From Taibaiella sp. (GTDB lineage: Bacteria; Bacteroidota; Bacteroidia; Chitinophagales; Chitinophagaceae), in contig JAEUVV010000012.1 in assembly GCA_016786705.1 (NCBI GenBank), forward strand, positions 62,001-126,000: a stretch of 64,000 bases of DNA, given 5' to 3'. Shown one piece after another: positions 17,175 to 26,672 of the stretch; within the stretch, counting starts at the first letter, position 1, and the number at the start of each line of letters is the position of its first letter. A program made the translations under genes and the position numbers. Under the pieces are notes generated by a model. It was not told where the DNA came from, did not search any database, and worked only from the letters and a program-made list of their open reading frames with translations.

Positions 17175-17522
17175 CTATTCTTGTGCTATCCCGAAATCCT
17201 TCATCAAATCCAAGCCGTAATTTCTCAAAGCGGTAATGATAATCACGGCTTTTTTGCCACGTTCGGTGATGTTATATTCGGTTCTTGGCGGTACTTCCGG
17301 GAAAATTTCTTTGGAGATGAAGCCATCGTTTAGCAATTCTTTCAAACTTTTAGAAAGCATTCTGTCCGAAATATGCGGAATACTACTTGCCAATGCTGAG
17401 TACCGCCAGGCTTTGTCTTTTAACCGCCAAAGAATGGGCATTTTATAGCTGCCGCCAATTTTACTCAAGGCAAACTCTACAGGATTGTGAAAAAGGTGTT
17501 TATCAGCAAAGAAATCAGGCAT
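17175..17522 (-). CDS. HxlR-family transcriptional regulator
   Basis: A 115-residue winged-helix regulator. The family hallmarks are seen: LSKIGGSYKMPILWRLKDKA, then IPHISDRMLSKSLKELLNDGF and the wing VPPRTEYNITERGK. The N-terminal Cys typical of redox-sensing HxlR proteins is absent. It is divergent from the NADP reductase gene at 17723 with interleaved promoters, so it probably represses both itself and that gene. Confidence 0.92.
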   Translation of the reverse strand: MPDFFADKHLFHNPVEFALSKIGGSYKMPILWRLKDKAWRYSALASSIPHISDRMLSKSLKELLNDGFISKEIFPEVPPRTEYNITERGKKAVIIITALRNYGLDLMKDFGIAQE

Positions 17523-17546
17523 ACTTACATTTTTGTTCGTTACTTA

Positions 17547-17577
17547 CAAAGATAACCACTATTGTTTTGAGTGACAA
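17547..17577 (-). promoter_or_regulatory. Promoter of the HxlR gene
   Basis: On the minus strand TTG (17577-17575), 20 bases, TATCTTTG (17554-17547): a full match to the Bacteroidota consensus. It lies 25 bases before the HxlR start and is interleaved with the divergent promoter. Confidence 0.75.
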
Positions 17578-17593
17578 GCCGGAAGTAACTTTG
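17562..17593 (+). promoter_or_regulatory. Promoter of the NADP reductase gene
   Basis: TTG at 17562-17564, 21 bases, TAACTTTG at 17586-17593. It overlaps the divergent HxlR promoter, so one bound repressor could block both. Confidence 0.7.
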
Positions 17594-17722
17594 CCTGATC
17601 CAATACTGATCCGGAGAATGAAACTATAACTATTGCATGGCCCATAGTAGCCATATCTACTAAGTGGTGCTGCAATGAAAGGGCTCGGCAGGAATAAAAA
17701 TTATTACAAGAAAATAGATAAT

Positions 17723-18352
17723 ATGAAACTGGCATTTATAGGTATCGGCAACGTAGGTTTTGCCATTGCCAACCAATTACAAAAAAAAGGGTACGACATT
17801 ATTGTAGCCAACAACAATGAAAACTCGGCAACCGTAAAAAAGGCCCTGGAAGAAAATCCCAATTTTTCAGTAAAGAACATTCAGCAAGCTATTGATGAAG
17901 CAGGAATTGTATTTTTAGCCACCCCATTCAATGCCAATAAGGAAATACTACAAGCGTTGAACCTGAACGGTAAAATCCTGGTTGATTGTACCAATCCTGT
18001 AGGGATGGGTATTGTGCACGGTTTAAAAAGTGAAGTCTCCGGGAGCGAAAAAGTACAGGAATGGGCTCCGGATGCTAAAGTAGTGAAGGCGTACACAATT
18101 TATGGGTTTGAAAATTTTATCAGCAGCGATTATCCCGACTATAATGTAAAGCCTGTAATGATGATTGCCGGAAACGATGCCCAAGCCAAATCAGCCGTGG
18201 CCAAAATCAATACCGATATGGGTTTTGATACTTTAGATACGGGTAAATTAGACCAGGCTTTGCATTTAGAACATATGACCTTGCTTTGGGTAAAAATGGT
18301 GCGCAGGGATGGGCACCACCCCAACTTAGTATGGGCGAAACTGGAAAAATAA
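17723..18352 (+). CDS. NADPH-dependent F420 reductase-like oxidoreductase
   Basis: 209 residues from the ATG at 17723 (MKLAFIGIGNVGFAIANQLQ). The N-terminal Rossmann motif GIGNVG binds NAD(P). VFLATPFNANKEIL and KILVDCTNPVGMG are typical of the NpdG/F420-dependent NADP oxidoreductase group. In organisms without F420 these proteins reduce other substrates; F420 genes are not seen here, so the substrate is unknown. Transcribed divergently from an HxlR regulator from its own TTG/TAACTTTG promoter. Confidence 0.87.
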   Translation: MKLAFIGIGNVGFAIANQLQKKGYDIIVANNNENSATVKKALEENPNFSVKNIQQAIDEAGIVFLATPFNANKEILQALNLNGKILVDCTNPVGMGIVHGLKSEVSGSEKVQEWAPDAKVVKAYTIYGFENFISSDYPDYNVKPVMMIAGNDAQAKSAVAKINTDMGFDTLDTGKLDQALHLEHMTLLWVKMVRRDGHHPNLVWAKLEK

Positions 18353-18462
18353 TTGCTAAAAATTATAAGCATCAATTTTGTTTGCTTGTGCCTCATCAAC
18401 GCAGGTTGTGAAACGAAAGTAATTCAAGCTGCATTTACCTCAAAAAGTATTCAACTATCTTG

Positions 18463-18480
18463 AATTTGTATATACAAATT
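18463..18480. promoter_or_regulatory. Perfect 18-bp palindrome, possible operator
   Basis: AATTTGTATATACAAATT lies 54 bases before the start of the SDR gene at 18534. A perfect dyad of this size upstream of a gene followed by an AraC regulator is a plausible operator; the binding protein is not identified. Confidence 0.4.
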
Positions 18481-18533
18481 ACTATCCGGTACACCGACAT
18501 TTGCAGCATACATATTATAATAAATCAAAAAAA

Positions 18534-19355
18534 ATGAACACTATATTAGTAACAGGTGCAAGCAGCGGTATAGGAAAAGCTACAGCAATACATTTTCATC
18601 AAAAGGGCTGGAATGTGATAGCTACAATGCGTAAGCCAGGTAATGAAAAGGATTTGAAAGAAGATGCCCGGCTGAAAATTCTGGCACTGGACGTTGAACA
18701 TAAAGACAGTATCCATGCTGCAATTGAAACCGGTATAACTCATTTTGGAAGTATAGATGTGCTACTCAATAATGCGGGCTATGGAGCGTATGGTCCCCTT
18801 GAGGCCGGTACCGATGAAGAAATCAGGCGGCAATATGATGTGAATTTTTTTGGGGTGATCGATTGTATCAAAGCAATACTTCCACATTTCAAGGCGCGTA
18901 AAAGCGGCACTATCATAAATATTACCTCTATCGGCGGATTAATGACTCTGCCTTTGTTTGGGGTCTACAATTCTTCCAAATTTGCCCTGGAAGGTTTGTC
19001 TGAAGGACTTTGGTATGATTTGCAGCCTTTTGGTATCCGGGTAAAAGTAGTAGAGCCGGGCGGTATAAAAACCGATTTTGCGGGCAGATCGATGAACATG
19101 TTTGATATCGCTGAATTTCCGGAATACACTCAATTCAGCAAAACGGTAGTGGAAAAATTTGCCGATCCAAAATATGCTAAAAACTTCGGCACGCCCGAAA
19201 TGGTTGCTTCAGTAATCTATACTGCCGCCACCGACGGGAAAAACACGCTGCGCTACCTTGCAGGGAAAGATGCCAAACAGTTTTGGTTTGCCCGCCGTTG
19301 GTTTGGCTACAAGTTTCAAATGAAACAGGTTAAAAAATATTTTGGCATTCAATAG
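18534..19355 (+). CDS. SDR-family oxidoreductase
   Basis: 273 residues from the ATG at 18534 (MNTILVTGASSGIGKATAI); an 11-codon upstream extension is less likely. Classical short-chain dehydrogenase: cofactor loop TGASSGIG, LLNNAGYGAYG (the NNAG motif), catalytic Ser in INITSIGG, YNSSKFALEG (the YxxxK motif), and VEPGGIKTDF. NADP-dependent reduction of an unknown carbonyl is expected. The next gene is an AraC regulator 61 bases downstream, probably its controller. Confidence 0.92.
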   Translation: MNTILVTGASSGIGKATAIHFHQKGWNVIATMRKPGNEKDLKEDARLKILALDVEHKDSIHAAIETGITHFGSIDVLLNNAGYGAYGPLEAGTDEEIRRQYDVNFFGVIDCIKAILPHFKARKSGTIINITSIGGLMTLPLFGVYNSSKFALEGLSEGLWYDLQPFGIRVKVVEPGGIKTDFAGRSMNMFDIAEFPEYTQFSKTVVEKFADPKYAKNFGTPEMVASVIYTAATDGKNTLRYLAGKDAKQFWFARRWFGYKFQMKQVKKYFGIQ

Positions 19356-19416
19356 AAGAAATCAATAAGTTTTCATAAAACAAAAAGGCATCTTTAAAAT
19401 ACAATATTTCTTAACA

Positions 19417-20319
19417 ATGGCAGCAAACATTCATATAAAAACCATTTCCGAACTCTGCCGTGCCATGCAGCAACCTTCACCCGGCCATCCTTTGGTATCA
19501 GTCATTGATTTTACTAAAGTGAGTGAGCATTTTGAGAGTGGCACCAGGATCAGCACCGATTTTTACTCGGTAATGTTTAAAAACTATTGTACTAATAAGA
19601 TCAAATATGGCAGAGAAAAATATGATTTTGAAGAAGGAAACTTAATTTGCATTGCCCCGAAACAAGTAGTGGTTTTTGATGAAGAGGTTGAGCCAAGGTC
19701 AGACCGGATTGGAATGGGCTTATTTTTTCATCCGGATTTGATACGAGGTAGCGCGCTGGCTGCAAAAATGAAAGAATATACATTTTTTTCGTACCAGACC
19801 AGCGAAGCCTTGCACCTCTCGGAAAAAGAAAAACAAACGCTGCTGGATTGTATCGGTAAGATACAAAGCGAGTTGCTGGAAAACATAGATCAGCACAGCC
19901 AGACCCTTATTATTTCTAATATTGAACTGTTTTTAAACTATTGTACCAGGTATTATGGCCGCCAATTTATTACCCGAAAACACATTAACAATGATGTAGT
20001 AACAACAATAGAAAGCCTTCTGCTGGCTCACTTTAATGCCGACGTAATACAGGCTTTACCTTCGGTAAAAAGCTTGGCCGAAAAAGTGCACCTTTCGCCC
20101 AGTTACCTAAGCGATTTATTGAAGAAGGAAACCGGGATGAATGCACAAGACCATATTCACTATTACCTCATTAATGAAGCCAAAAGCCGGCTCATTGGTA
20201 CCCGGCAATCAGTAAGCGAAATAGCGTTTTCTTTAGGCTTCGAATATCCTCAATACTTCAGCAAACTCTTCAAACGCAAAACCGGGAAAACCCCGGTGGA
20301 ATATAGAAACCTGAATTAA
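19417..20319 (+). CDS. AraC-family transcriptional regulator
   Basis: 300 residues. The N-terminal sensing half (1-190) has no recognised ligand motif. The C-terminal AraC double helix-turn-helix spans about 200-298: LPSVKSLAEKVHLSPSYLSD, then SVSEIAFSLGFEYPQYFSKL and FKRKTGKTPVEYR. It lies between an SDR gene and a SnoaL-like gene, which it probably activates. Confidence 0.92.
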   Translation: MAANIHIKTISELCRAMQQPSPGHPLVSVIDFTKVSEHFESGTRISTDFYSVMFKNYCTNKIKYGREKYDFEEGNLICIAPKQVVVFDEEVEPRSDRIGMGLFFHPDLIRGSALAAKMKEYTFFSYQTSEALHLSEKEKQTLLDCIGKIQSELLENIDQHSQTLIISNIELFLNYCTRYYGRQFITRKHINNDVVTTIESLLLAHFNADVIQALPSVKSLAEKVHLSPSYLSDLLKKETGMNAQDHIHYYLINEAKSRLIGTRQSVSEIAFSLGFEYPQYFSKLFKRKTGKTPVEYRNLN

Positions 20320-20479
20320 TTGTGCCTTGAAAAATGCGCTCAGCTTTAAGACGTTAATAAACAAAATGATGGATTTTAACGGCATCTGGAAAGGGCAAAT
20401 TATTAAGTTGAGGCTTAGGAAAACAGGCAACAAATAGTTACATTTGAATTAATTTTTTCATCAAATAAACACCAGAAAA

Positions 20480-20836
20480 ATGACAACACAAGAAGTGGCG
20501 AATCGCTTATATGAGCTATGCCAGAAAGGACAATTTGAAACAGCACAGAACGAGCTTTACCACCCGGAAGCCACCAGCACAGAATCGGACCGGCAGGGCG
20601 AAAGACAAACTGTAAAAGGCATTGAGGCCATCAAGGCCAAAGGCAAAGCATTTATGGATTCCGTGGAAGAAATGCATGGTGGATACACCAACGAGCCTAA
20701 AGTTTTTGGCAATTACATTTTTATGGAATTGGGTATGGATGCCACTTTCAGAGGAGTAGGACAAATGGCCATCAACGAAATGTGCCATTATGAGGTAAAG
20801 GATGGCAAAATTGTTTCGGAAGCATTTTACTATTAA
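20480..20836 (+). CDS. SnoaL/NTF2-like domain protein
   Basis: 118 residues with the NTF2-like cone fold pattern: helix MTTQEVANRLYELCQKGQFE, then YHPEATSTES, KGIEAIKAKGKAFMDSVEEM, and terminal strands ending HYEVKDGKIVSEAFYY. Such proteins are small enzymes or ligand-binding proteins; the substrate is unknown. A TACATTTG -7 element at 20439-20446 suggests its own promoter, and a strong terminator follows. Confidence 0.82.
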   Translation: MTTQEVANRLYELCQKGQFETAQNELYHPEATSTESDRQGERQTVKGIEAIKAKGKAFMDSVEEMHGGYTNEPKVFGNYIFMELGMDATFRGVGQMAINEMCHYEVKDGKIVSEAFYY

Positions 20837-20849
20837 TTTATCCATTTTT

Positions 20850-20883
20850 AAAAGGCGAAATGGAGTGGTTCATTTCGCCTTTT
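20850..20883 (+). terminator. Terminator
   Basis: AAAAGGCGAAATG / CATTTCGCCTTTT, 13-bp perfect stem, 8-base loop, T-rich end. Probably acts on the SnoaL-like gene. Confidence 0.85.
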
Positions 20884-20948
20884 AGTGCCTGGAAGGTAAG
20901 ATTAGCGAAAAATCTTTCAACTAGGATAAATAGTAAACGAGTAAGATT

Positions 20949-21362
20949 ATGCCACAAAAAAACTGGATCGACAAGCTTAACGAAAATAAAACTTCGCAAA
21001 TAAAGCGGATCGAAAAAAAATTTGCAGACATTCCCGCGGACAGCAATATGTTTATTGCTACACCAAATATCATTGAAGCCTATATTCAAAACATTGGATA
21101 TGGGAAACAGGTTGATATAAAAACGATTCGAAAAGACCTCGCATTGGACCATAATGCCGACTATACCTGCCCTGTAACTACCGGCATTTTTTTACGAATT
21201 GTAGCAGAGGCTAATTATGAAAAATTGCAGCAAGGAAAAAGTATAACGGAAATTACACCCTTTTGGAGAGCAATAGCGCCCGATAGTGCATTAGCTCAGA
21301 AACTAAGTTTTGGACAAGAATTTTTAATACAGCAGATTGAAAATGAGCGCAAATCACTATAA
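20949..21362 (+). CDS. MGMT-like (alkyltransferase-like) protein without catalytic cysteine motif
   Basis: 137 residues. The segment IIEAYIQNIGYGKQVDIKTI, followed by DYTCPVTTGIFLRIVAEA and ITPFWRAIAPDSALAQKL, resembles the DNA-binding domain of the MGMT-like proteins common in Bacteroidota. The PCHR active-site motif of true O6-alkylguanine transferases is absent, so repair by direct methyl transfer is not expected. Family placement comes from pattern memory and should be checked. It stands alone on the plus strand. Confidence 0.6.
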   Translation: MPQKNWIDKLNENKTSQIKRIEKKFADIPADSNMFIATPNIIEAYIQNIGYGKQVDIKTIRKDLALDHNADYTCPVTTGIFLRIVAEANYEKLQQGKSITEITPFWRAIAPDSALAQKLSFGQEFLIQQIENERKSL

Positions 21363-21437
21363 GAGTCTTTAATGGTATAAATAAAAGTTCAGTTTTATAA
21401 AAATACCAAATGTAATGTGTAATTTTTTGCTTCACCG

Positions 21438-21917
21438 ATGAAAAATTATAATAGCAATCAAACAATTGAACAGCTGGAAAAAAGAAAAGGCGGCTACTAC
21501 TATTTAAAGGTAGATGCAAGCATCGCAGACCAGTTTGCGCACAAACGAAAAACAAGGCTGATCTGTAGATTGGATCATAAGCTATCCTTTCAGTGTGGAT
21601 TGAACCATTTAGGCGATGGCAACTTTTTTATCATTATATCCACCAAAAATTTGAAATCCATTAATCGACAAGTTGGGGACTTAGTGCCGTTTCAACTTAC
21701 GGAAGATCCCAATCCTTTGGGAATTGATATGCCGCCAACTATAGAAGCTCTGCTGCAACAAGACGCTGAAATCAAAAGCAAGTTTGACCAACTGACCAAT
21801 GGTAAAAAGCGAAGCATTCTCGTACAGGTAAGTAAAATAAAAGACATGGACAAACAAATATCAAGAACAGCAGAACTGGTAAGCAATCTGGCATTACAAC
21901 CATATATGAGGAGATAA
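21438..21917 (+). CDS. DUF1905 / YdeI (OmpD-associated) family protein
   Basis: 159 residues. The N-terminal beta-barrel-like domain (10-95, GGYYYLKVDASIADQF, then FQCGLNHLGDGNFFI) fits DUF1905. The C-terminal helical part (LLQQDAEIKSKFDQLTNGKK, then SILVQVSKIKDMDKQISRTA) fits the YdeI/OmpD-associated domain. The biochemical role is unknown; family members have been linked to protection from bacteriocins or envelope stress. No operon partner. Confidence 0.8.
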   Translation: MKNYNSNQTIEQLEKRKGGYYYLKVDASIADQFAHKRKTRLICRLDHKLSFQCGLNHLGDGNFFIIISTKNLKSINRQVGDLVPFQLTEDPNPLGIDMPPTIEALLQQDAEIKSKFDQLTNGKKRSILVQVSKIKDMDKQISRTAELVSNLALQPYMRR

Positions 21918-21976
21918 AACGTCAAAGAATATCATTTAATCATCCGTTATAATATAAGATAAACATTTAGATAATT

Positions 21977-22963
21977 ATGTACGTAGGAAAGGAATTTACC
22001 TTGAAAATACTGTGGCATTACGCCAGGAAAAACCTATTAAAAACACTACTCGTTTCTATAATAGCCGTTGTTTTATATAAAATTGCAGGGTGGCAATGGG
22101 TGGGCATTTCGTTTGTGCCGGTAGCTTCTGTGGGCACAGCGGTTGCATTTTACGTCGGGTTTAAAAACAACCAGGCCTACGACAGGCTTTGGGAAGCTAG
22201 AAAGCTTTGGGGACAAATTACCAATACCGGCAGAGCGTTTACTGCGGCATTTATTTCTATTGTTCCTGATAAGCAATTACAACGGGAATTTGTGTATCGG
22301 CATATAGCCTGGGTCAATATTTTGCGGTTACAATTGAGGCGTACTGTACCCTGGGCGACTACTAAGCTTGATTTGCATCGCACCTTTATCAGCGAAGAAC
22401 ACGAGCTCTTGGCATTTGAAGAAGGTCTCCGGCAAATATTTGAAAAAAACGGGGTGATGGAGTATTATGAAATGGCCAATAGCCGCATCAATACAGCAAA
22501 CCATACCTTAAAAAAGCAAATACACGAACTGGGAAGATTGAAGAAAAACGGCCTTATAGACGAATATGAGCACAGCGATTTTGTACGGCATATGAATACC
22601 CTATTCGATTGTCAAGGGGGCTGTGAACGCATTAAGAATACACCCCTGTTTCGTCAATACAGTATTTTCTCCCGGGTGTTTGTTAGCTTATTTGTATTCC
22701 TTTTGCCATTTGGCATGCTGAAGGAAATGGATAAAATAGCGGATTGGGGAGTATGGTTAACGATACCCTTTTCATTACTCATCAGTTGGGTTTTTTACTC
22801 AATGGAACAAATAGGGGAATATAGTGAAAACCCTTTTGATAATAGTGTAAACGATATTCCAATGAACAGTATTTGCCGGAATATAGAAATAGAGCTCAAA
22901 GAGTTTGTGGGAGACACCGATTACCCGCCAAAAATCAATCCGATAGATGATATCTTAATGTAG
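21977..22963 (+). CDS. Bestrophin-family (UPF0187) chloride channel-like protein
   Basis: A 328-residue inner-membrane protein. The bestrophin pattern is seen: membrane helices at about 20-60, the conserved FYVGFKNNQAYDRLWEARKL, GQITNTGRAF, and a second membrane pair at about 228-270 (VFVSLFVFLLPFGML). Bacterial homologues form pentameric anion or cation channels. It ends in a very strong terminator. Confidence 0.92.
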   Translation: MYVGKEFTLKILWHYARKNLLKTLLVSIIAVVLYKIAGWQWVGISFVPVASVGTAVAFYVGFKNNQAYDRLWEARKLWGQITNTGRAFTAAFISIVPDKQLQREFVYRHIAWVNILRLQLRRTVPWATTKLDLHRTFISEEHELLAFEEGLRQIFEKNGVMEYYEMANSRINTANHTLKKQIHELGRLKKNGLIDEYEHSDFVRHMNTLFDCQGGCERIKNTPLFRQYSIFSRVFVSLFVFLLPFGMLKEMDKIADWGVWLTIPFSLLISWVFYSMEQIGEYSENPFDNSVNDIPMNSICRNIEIELKEFVGDTDYPPKINPIDDILM

Positions 22964-22981
22964 ATAAGATATTCAGCAATA

Positions 22982-23035
22982 AAAACAGCGCTCCTGGAAG
23001 GCAGGTAACACACTGCCTTCCAGGAGCGCTGTTTT
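22982..23035 (+). terminator. Strong terminator of the bestrophin gene
   Basis: A perfect 23-bp stem (22982-23004 with 23013-23035; core CAGCGCTCCTGGAAGGCAG) and an 8-base loop. It is nearly symmetrical and may act in both directions. Confidence 0.9.
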
Positions 23036-23345
23036 ATAGTTTTAAACCTTTATCATCAACCTTATTGACAGACTTAAAGCTGAACTTTAAACCTCCGAAT
23101 ACAACACATTTACCTGACTTTTTATATGGAACATGCACTTAATCAGTTTTGAATAATAAATATTCTATTTGAGCAGTCTATTGCCAATCATTCATCTGCA
23201 CGCTAAACCTTATCCTATACAGCTCAGGCTATTATTAACAGTAATCTATTGAATGCGCTCTATTCATCCAAATGAATATTCTGTTGTAACCGCTTCCGCT
23301 AATTTCCCGGAGTTTTCAACTTAATCCTTCAAAATTACAGTCATG
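23036..23345. other. Intergenic region, no gene seen
   Basis: About 310 AT-rich bases between two convergent transcription units. No coding frame, RNA gene or repeat was recognised. Confidence 0.5.
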
Positions 23346-23393
23346 AAAAACCCCCTTGTACCGCGACCTGGGAACAGGTTATGGCAAGGGGGG
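23346..23393 (-). terminator. Terminator of the truncated T9SS gene
   Basis: CCCCCTTG / CAAGGGGG (23351-23358 and 23385-23393) with an inner CCTG/CAGG helix. On the minus strand it is followed by TTTTT. Confidence 0.75.
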
Positions 23394-23432
23394 AAGTATG
23401 AAACAAAAAGGTATGTTATTTTAGGGCAGCTA

Positions 23433-25995
23433 TTACTGCCGCTTAATGATCTTTTCTACTTTAAGCTGATTGCCGGAATATATATTCAGGTAATAAACAC
23501 CGTCGGCGAACATGCTGCAATCAATATGTATCTTGTCTTGCTCAGCATTGATCCGCAATAATATTTTGCCACTTACATCCACAAGGTTGATTACTTCCAT
23601 TCCGGACAAACCGCTGATGTAAAAGGACTGCCTTGCCGGGTTAGGATAAACTGTAATATGGCTTTCCTGTATAAAGTTGGCTTTAACGACTGGGCTTAGC
23701 TCCTCTCTGCCATCTATATCTACTTGTTTTAAGCGGTAATAATTGGTGCCTGTCAGCGGTCTGTTATCAGTATAGTTATAGCTCAGTGTATTGATGCTAT
23801 TGCCCTGCCGGCCTTTCGAGTCTACAAATCCTAACTCAATCCATTCCATCCCATCCCGGCTACGCTCTACTGCAAATCCCCTGTTCCCGCTCTCTTTTTG
23901 TGTACTCCATTCGAGTAAAACGGATGCGCCTGCTTTACGCGCCAGGAGTATCAGACCACTTACCGGTAGCGGCTGGCTCCAGCTGACCGTGTAGGTGGCA
24001 GGAGTAGGATCCGTTGCTCCGAAAGCATCTACATAAGTGTAGCCAAATGAAGTCTGACTATAACCACCACCAGTAAGTACGATGGAGAACAAAGACGGGT
24101 CGGTGAAAATGGTATTGTTAAGATCGGTCAACGTAACAATAGTGCCGTTATAATTCAATGTTCCGTTCACCGGCAGACTGCTTATTTTAATACCTGAAGG
24201 ATTCCTGTTGGTGCCTGTATTACCTATATAAGAACCGTCTTCAGGGTCACTGCCACTCATAACCGGCGGGTTACCCGCGTTGCCGTTGAGGCTTATCACA
24301 TCATTATTCGCAGGTTGTGTATTCAGAGTGAAATTTTTCGCATCGGTTTCTGGTAATCGCTGTATGCCAAAGTTTACTTCGGTCATATTTGCTGGACTGC
24401 TGGTAAAGCTAATGCTTCCGTCCGGGTTAAGATCATCTGTATTATTGAGCCCTTCTCCGGTAGTGGTCCAGCCGGCCGGTAGTTGATTATTTAATGTTGC
24501 CGCACTTCCATTGGGCAACAGGTCCTGGCTGCTTAGTTTGAGGGTATAACTGGTGCCGGGTGATGCGGGAAGGCTATAAGTACCGTCAGGGTTTACGTTA
24601 GTCTTCCCTACAATCTTGTTCGCCGCATCTACCAGGTAAACAAACAGCGGCCCACCAGCGTTGCTGCCTGTTTCGGAGCCATCGATAATGCTACTGCTAT
24701 TGTTTACATCATGCACTACTGTACCGTTTATAAGTATGGCCGGATAGCTTAACGTAATAGCTGCCTGGTTACTGATCGCGCCGGCATTATCCCTTACGGT
24801 ATAGTTTACCGGGGTTGGAGTGCCGCTAAATCCTGTTTCAGGTGAAAAGGTTACTGCCCCTGTACCGGGATCTACGGACCATATACCCTGACCGCTTATA
24901 GCAAACCCGGTAATATCTCCCTGGGCGTCGGTGCTTATGGCCGTAGCGCCGGGCGGTGGTACCAGGCTGACACGTGTGGGATCTAAAGTTCCCGGTGCCG
25001 GATCAGAGTCATTGCCAATAACGTTCAGCGTTACAGGCTGCCCGATTAATCCCGTAGCGTTATCAGCAACTGCAATGGGAGGCTGTTGAATGCCGAAATT
25101 CTGCCCGTTGATATCAGTAACACCTGTGGTAAGCTCAATTTGCCCCAAAGTAGCGGACTGAGCAGCCCCGTTGCCTGCAGTGGCAGGTTCCCCGGTATAC
25201 TGGTAGCTTCCGGGTAGCGGGCCAGGCACTGTACTTGAGGCAGTATTGCTCACTACGAGCTTTAACCCGGAAGTTCCGGCAGGTGCTGTTATAGAATAGC
25301 TGCCGTTTGCAGCCACTGCTGCACTGCCAATAACTGTACCGCTGCTGTTAACCAGGTTTACAAAAAGTCCGCCCGCATTCGTGCCACTTTCCGGGCCGTC
25401 TAATAGCTGATTACCATTAACATCATTTATTACGGTTCCGGTAATCGTCACTACCGGGCAGGCCGGCAGCAGGTGAACTTTGACCGCAGCTGCTGACAGA
25501 TCGGTATTATAGCAGCCGTTAACCGGATCATAGAAGAAAGCATAATAGTTTCCGGAAGCAGTCACGTTAGTGGGGTCAGGTACCTGGGTGCCTGACTGGC
25601 GGTCTTTAGTCGTAAACCAGACCAATTGAGTATTGGCAGGTGCGCTTCCGTTCAGCAATGTATTTAAATTAACGGTAGCCGGCGCAGCCGTGCAGCCCGA
25701 AGCCCCTGCAGTGTTATTGCCCGGGTTATTATCACGGTTTGCACCACTAATAGTAGCCTGGTTGTAATAATTGGCCTGAAGAGAATTGAGCGTGGCCGAT
25801 ATATTGAGCACTGGTGTACTGCCTGGTATTAAGAGCCCTATATTCCAGGTACCTGTAGCCGGGTTATAGATACCGCTGGTTACGGTATGGCTGTTATAAG
25901 TATACCCGGCAGGTAACAGGTCTTGCACAACAACTGCTGAATCGTTACTAGGACCATTATTTGCTGCCGTAATGGTGAAGTTAACGGTGATTATC
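23433..25995 (-). pseudogene. 5'-truncated multidomain T9SS adhesin-like gene
   Basis: The readable product is about 850 residues. It starts inside a DUF11 repeat (ITVNFTITAANNGPSNDSAV) with no signal peptide. Then come SdrD-B-like repeats (TVINDVNGNQLLDGPESGTN and a second copy near 420-540), a linker with beta-sandwich character, LPVSGLILLARKAGASVLLE, and a T9SS sorting domain (VYPNPARQSF, LVDVSGKILL, ending KIIKRQ). The open frame runs to 26018, but the codons beyond about 25995 come from the antisense of an rteC fragment. The gene has therefore lost its promoter, signal peptide and first domains through recombination. The remainder has no internal stop, so the loss is recent or the segment is still translated from an alien start. 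Confidence 0.8.
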
Positions 25996-26323
25996 GAATA
26001 TATCGGTACGAAGGTCATGGAACTGAAAACAGGTGCAGCACTGATGGATCTTCAGCCCTACTCTACGATCTGGACCGGCAGCAAGGTTTCGTTGATAGAA
26101 CTGGCTTACGCGCTACACTACTGCAAAATGATCAACCCATGGCATGGCCGATATCCGTCAGATCATCAGTGCCCTGGAGGGTATCTTTAAAATACAGCTG
26201 GGAGATTTCTACCGTGTATTCCTGAATATCCGAATCCGACAGAGCAGCCGGACGACGTTTATGGATGAGCTGAAGGAAAAACTGATCGAGCGAATGGATG
26301 AGACGGATTTAAACGGTAGGTGA
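25996..26323 (+). pseudogene. rteC fragment (C-terminal half, frameshifted)
   Basis: The plus strand encodes the RteC C-terminal domain: IWTGSKVSLIELAYALHYCK, a one-base C insertion at the CCC run 26136-26138, then in the next frame MADIRQIISALEGIFKIQLG, DFYRVFLNIRIRQSS and MDELKEKLIERMDETDLNG, ending TGA at 26321-26323. RteC regulates excision of CTnDOT-type conjugative transposons, and related proteins are common on Bacteroidota mobile elements. Only about 110 codons remain. It abuts the truncated T9SS gene head-to-head. Confidence 0.85.
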
Positions 26324-26672
26324 TAAGTATTTATGGCAAGAATTCTTGAAGTTAACTTCAATTTCAATAGCATAGATTAAACTAATAAAAATACTAAAAT
26401 ACGGGAATTCCCCCATTGCCTGAGATTCAATACTGGCCTATCTTTGCGGCAACTTATTACAAAGCAGTTTACAATTGCTAACACCGTTACAGTCATCTCG
26501 ATCGATCTAATATATATATAGGCTGTAATAAACCTTTATCATTTTCCGCCATGACCATAATTTCTATTGCAACAGAAATTGTGCTTGAGAAAACATTACC
26601 TGTACGTACAGTTTTTTATTTTACTAAAAACCTAAAAATCTAGAATTATCAAATCTATTTAAAACAAAATTG
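26324..26672. other. Long 5' region of the lipoprotein gene
   Basis: No gene. It contains a perfect palindrome GAAGTTAACTTC near 26347-26358, the promoter at 26416-26446, and a run of TA repeats near 26509-26520. The transcript would carry an untranslated leader of roughly 220 bases. Confidence 0.5.
26416..26446 (+). promoter_or_regulatory. Promoter of the lipoprotein gene cluster
   Basis: TTG (26416-26418), 20 bases, TATCTTTG (26439-26446): a full match to the Bacteroidota housekeeping consensus. Confidence 0.75.

Noticed and set aside
22982..23035. Inverted repeat of 23 bp as an insertion-sequence end
   Set aside because: Position right after a gene and an 8-base loop fit a transcription terminator better.
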